Assembly (NCBI RefSeq): GCF_002161215.1
Contig: NZ_NFMB01000009.1
Span: 62,001-126,000, forward strand
Length of the DNA stretch: 64,000 bases
Direction of reading: 5' to 3'
Source: Flavonifractor sp. An10
Lineage (GTDB): Bacteria > Bacillota > Clostridia > Oscillospirales > Oscillospiraceae
The notes below the pieces were generated by a model, which made no database searches, was not told where the DNA came from, and worked only from the letters and a program-made list of their open reading frames with translations. Shown here piece after piece: positions 62,889 through 64,000 of the stretch. A program made the translations under genes and the position numbers. The stretch's first letter is position 1. Every line of letters begins with the position of its first letter.

Positions 62889-63140
62889 CAGCCTGTCGAA
62901 AAACCTCCCGCGAAGGAGAGCCTCGCAGAGTTCCGTCATCCGCAGATGACGGAATAAAATGAAAATCCGTCATTTCCGGCGACACAAGGTGAATTGCCCC
63001 GAAGGGGCAAGAGAGGGCCCCCTGGGGGGTGCGCCTCGGAAATGACCCTTCTCATAGCGGAAGGGCTGACTTTTTCGCAGGAAAATGAAGCCCTTCCGCT
63101 ATGCGGCCTTCTCACAAAAGCGGCCAAGGCCGCTTTTGTG
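62889..63140. other. Gene-free hairpin-rich stretch, including a partial copy of the terminator-associated element
   Basis: Starts with CAGCCTGTCGAAAAACCTCC (62889-62908), the left end of the 159-bp element family, then diverges. It further holds a 10-bp hairpin TTCCGTCATC / GATGACGGAA (62931-62954), a perfect 15-bp long-range pair CATAGCGGAAGGGCT / AGCCCTTCCGCTATG (63053-63067 with 63089-63103) and a 13-bp hairpin CACAAAAGCGGCC / GGCCGCTTTTGTG (63113-63140), which probably terminates the HD gene. No coding gene seen. Confidence 0.6.
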
Positions 63141-63146
63141 ACGCGC

Positions 63147-63728
63147 CTACAGCGCCGCGCACTGGGCCTCAATATCCGCCTCGGTGGCCTTCATGGCCTG
63201 GAGGGTGCGCTCCAGCAGCTCACTGAGCTCCCAGCCCAGCAGCTCTGCCCCCTGCTGGATGGTCTCCCGGGAGCAGCCGGCGGCAAAGCGCTTGTCCTTG
63301 AACTTCTTTTTCAAACTGGACAGCTCCATGTCCTGGACGCTCTTGGAGGGCCGCATGAGGGCGGCGGCCCCGATAAGGCCGGTGAGCTCGTCCACGGCGA
63401 AGAGCACCTTCTCCATCTGGTGCTCCGGCTGGGCGTCGCCCTCCGTCATGCCCCAGCCGTGGCTCACCACCGCGTGGATGAGGGCGGGATCCAGCCCCCG
63501 GGCCTCCATGATCTCCCTCACCTTGACGCAGTGCTCCTCCGGGTACTGCTCAAAATCCAGATCGTGGAGCAGGCCGGCGGCGGCCCAGAAATCCGCCTCT
63601 CCGCCATAGCCCAGCTCCTGGGCGAACCAGCGCATTACTGCCTCCACCGTCAGGGCGTGGCGCAGATGAAAGGGCTCCTTGTTGTACTCCTTGAGCAGCT
63701 CCAGGGCCTGCTCCCTTGTCAGTTCCAT
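63147..63728 (-). CDS. HD-domain hydrolase
   Basis: 193 residues from ATG 63728. HD phosphohydrolase fold: RHALTVEAVMRWFAQELGYG, the metal site LLHDLDFEQYPEEHC with the HD doublet near residues 54-55, and AVVSHGWGMT. A short C-terminal helical tail (SVQDMELSSLKKKFKDKRF) is usual for this clostridial family, whose substrate (a nucleotide or phosphate ester) is unknown. Monocistronic with a terminator hairpin at 63113-63140. Confidence 0.85.
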   Translation of the reverse strand: MELTREQALELLKEYNKEPFHLRHALTVEAVMRWFAQELGYGGEADFWAAAGLLHDLDFEQYPEEHCVKVREIMEARGLDPALIHAVVSHGWGMTEGDAQPEHQMEKVLFAVDELTGLIGAAALMRPSKSVQDMELSSLKKKFKDKRFAAGCSRETIQQGAELLGWELSELLERTLQAMKATEADIEAQCAAL

Positions 63729-63862
63729 GGTCTGACGCCTCCTTCGTGGGTTTGCTTTATCATAGCACAGCGGAAAAGGGTTTGTAAAGATTTCATACAG
63801 GGCTTGCTATCCTTCGGAAATCGTAATATACTGGTGGTATCTTGAAAAAGGGAGGCACCAGC

Positions 63863-64000
63863 ATGAAATACGAGATTCTCGGCGAGCCCCTGCCGGTAGT
63901 CGTCTGCCACCTGGAGGGCGGCGAGTCCATGATTACGGAGCGCGGTTCCATGGTTTGGATGAGCCCCAACATGAAGATGGAGACCGGCGCCGGCGGCATC
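63863..64000 (+). CDS. AIM24/TIGR00266 family protein (N-terminal part, runs off window)
   Basis: 46 residues visible from ATG 63863 (GGGAGG upstream). The start MKYEILGEPLPVVVCHLEGG and MITERGSMVWMSPNMKMETG are typical of the AIM24 (DUF124/TIGR00266) family, beta-helical proteins of unknown function found in many bacteria and as a mitochondrial protein in yeast. The gene continues beyond the right edge. Confidence 0.85.
   Translation, partial: MKYEILGEPLPVVVCHLEGGESMITERGSMVWMSPNMKMETGAGGI

Overview
The window comes from a high-GC, spore-forming anaerobic member of the Clostridia, most like Oscillospiraceae of the Flavonifractor/Pseudoflavonifractor/Lawsonibacter type. The evidence is a clear sporulation sigma factor SigG, rubrerythrin and a flavodiiron protein (anaerobe oxidative-stress enzymes), a membrane pyrophosphatase, an acyl-CoA dehydrogenase/ETF/rubredoxin fusion, SLH domains, a GGC tRNA-Ala and strong GC-rich codon use. 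No ribosomal genes are present, so genus level is inference.

Region 1 (1-16.8 kb) is the distal part of a contractile injection system (CIS/eCIS-type) locus: a cyclase-like protein, a membrane MORN-repeat protein, a DUF4255/Pvc16-type tube terminator, an Ig/transthyretin-like accessory protein, a DUF4280 PAAR-like spike tip and a two-domain AAA+ ATPase. These are followed without a break by a partner-switching signalling set: a STAS anti-anti-sigma protein, a MATE transporter fused to an RsbW-like ATPase, a degenerate SpoIIE-type phosphatase with a C-terminal ATPase-like domain, an intact SpoIIE-type phosphatase with the same sensor, a free RsbW-like kinase and a DUF2156 acyltransferase. The block ends with a DUF4157 (eCIS core) protein carrying an HExxH motif. 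Sheath, tube and baseplate genes are not in the window and would be expected upstream. This coupling of an injection apparatus to a phospho-relay is the most interesting content.

Region 2 (16.8-28.9 kb) holds a cluster of LytTR regulators (a GHKL kinase, a response regulator, a pseudo-receiver LytTR protein and an NTF2-like/LytTR protein), tRNA-Ala(GGC), a heavy-metal-associated protein, a 2Fe-2S thioredoxin-like protein, an XRE regulator, a MocR regulator, sigG, a membrane GGDEF protein, a COG1915/LOR-SDH protein with a Cys-rich partner, a DtxR/MntR repressor and a GH25 lysozyme. Region 3 (28.9-35.2 kb) is a thiazole-synthesis operon (thiS-thiF-thiG-thiH-tenI) behind a promoter and leader hairpin, bounded by insertion-sequence debris: an IS481-like remnant on the left, and an IS256 remnant truncated by an intact IS5-family element on the right.

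Region 4 (35.3-64 kb) is mostly housekeeping: an SLH-anchored S41 protease, a Cthe_2159-like lipoprotein, a MerR regulator with a classic 19-bp-spaced operator, comEC-holA-rnmV, reverse rubrerythrin, trkA-trkH, hppA, an Rrf2 regulator with an acyl-CoA dehydrogenase/EtfA/rubredoxin fusion that shares an operator-like palindrome, fprA, malQ, an AlkD/HEAT-like protein, clpC with an overlapping lipoprotein, a 2[4Fe-4S] ferredoxin, brnQ, an HD hydrolase and the start of an AIM24 protein.

Three families of non-coding repeats stand out: a 159-bp hairpin-rich element found twice, each time between two copies of the local terminator hairpin; ~163-bp MITE-like elements whose ends match the IS5-family element; and a perfect 277-bp tandem duplication (four 138-bp units) between the acyl-CoA dehydrogenase fusion and fprA.
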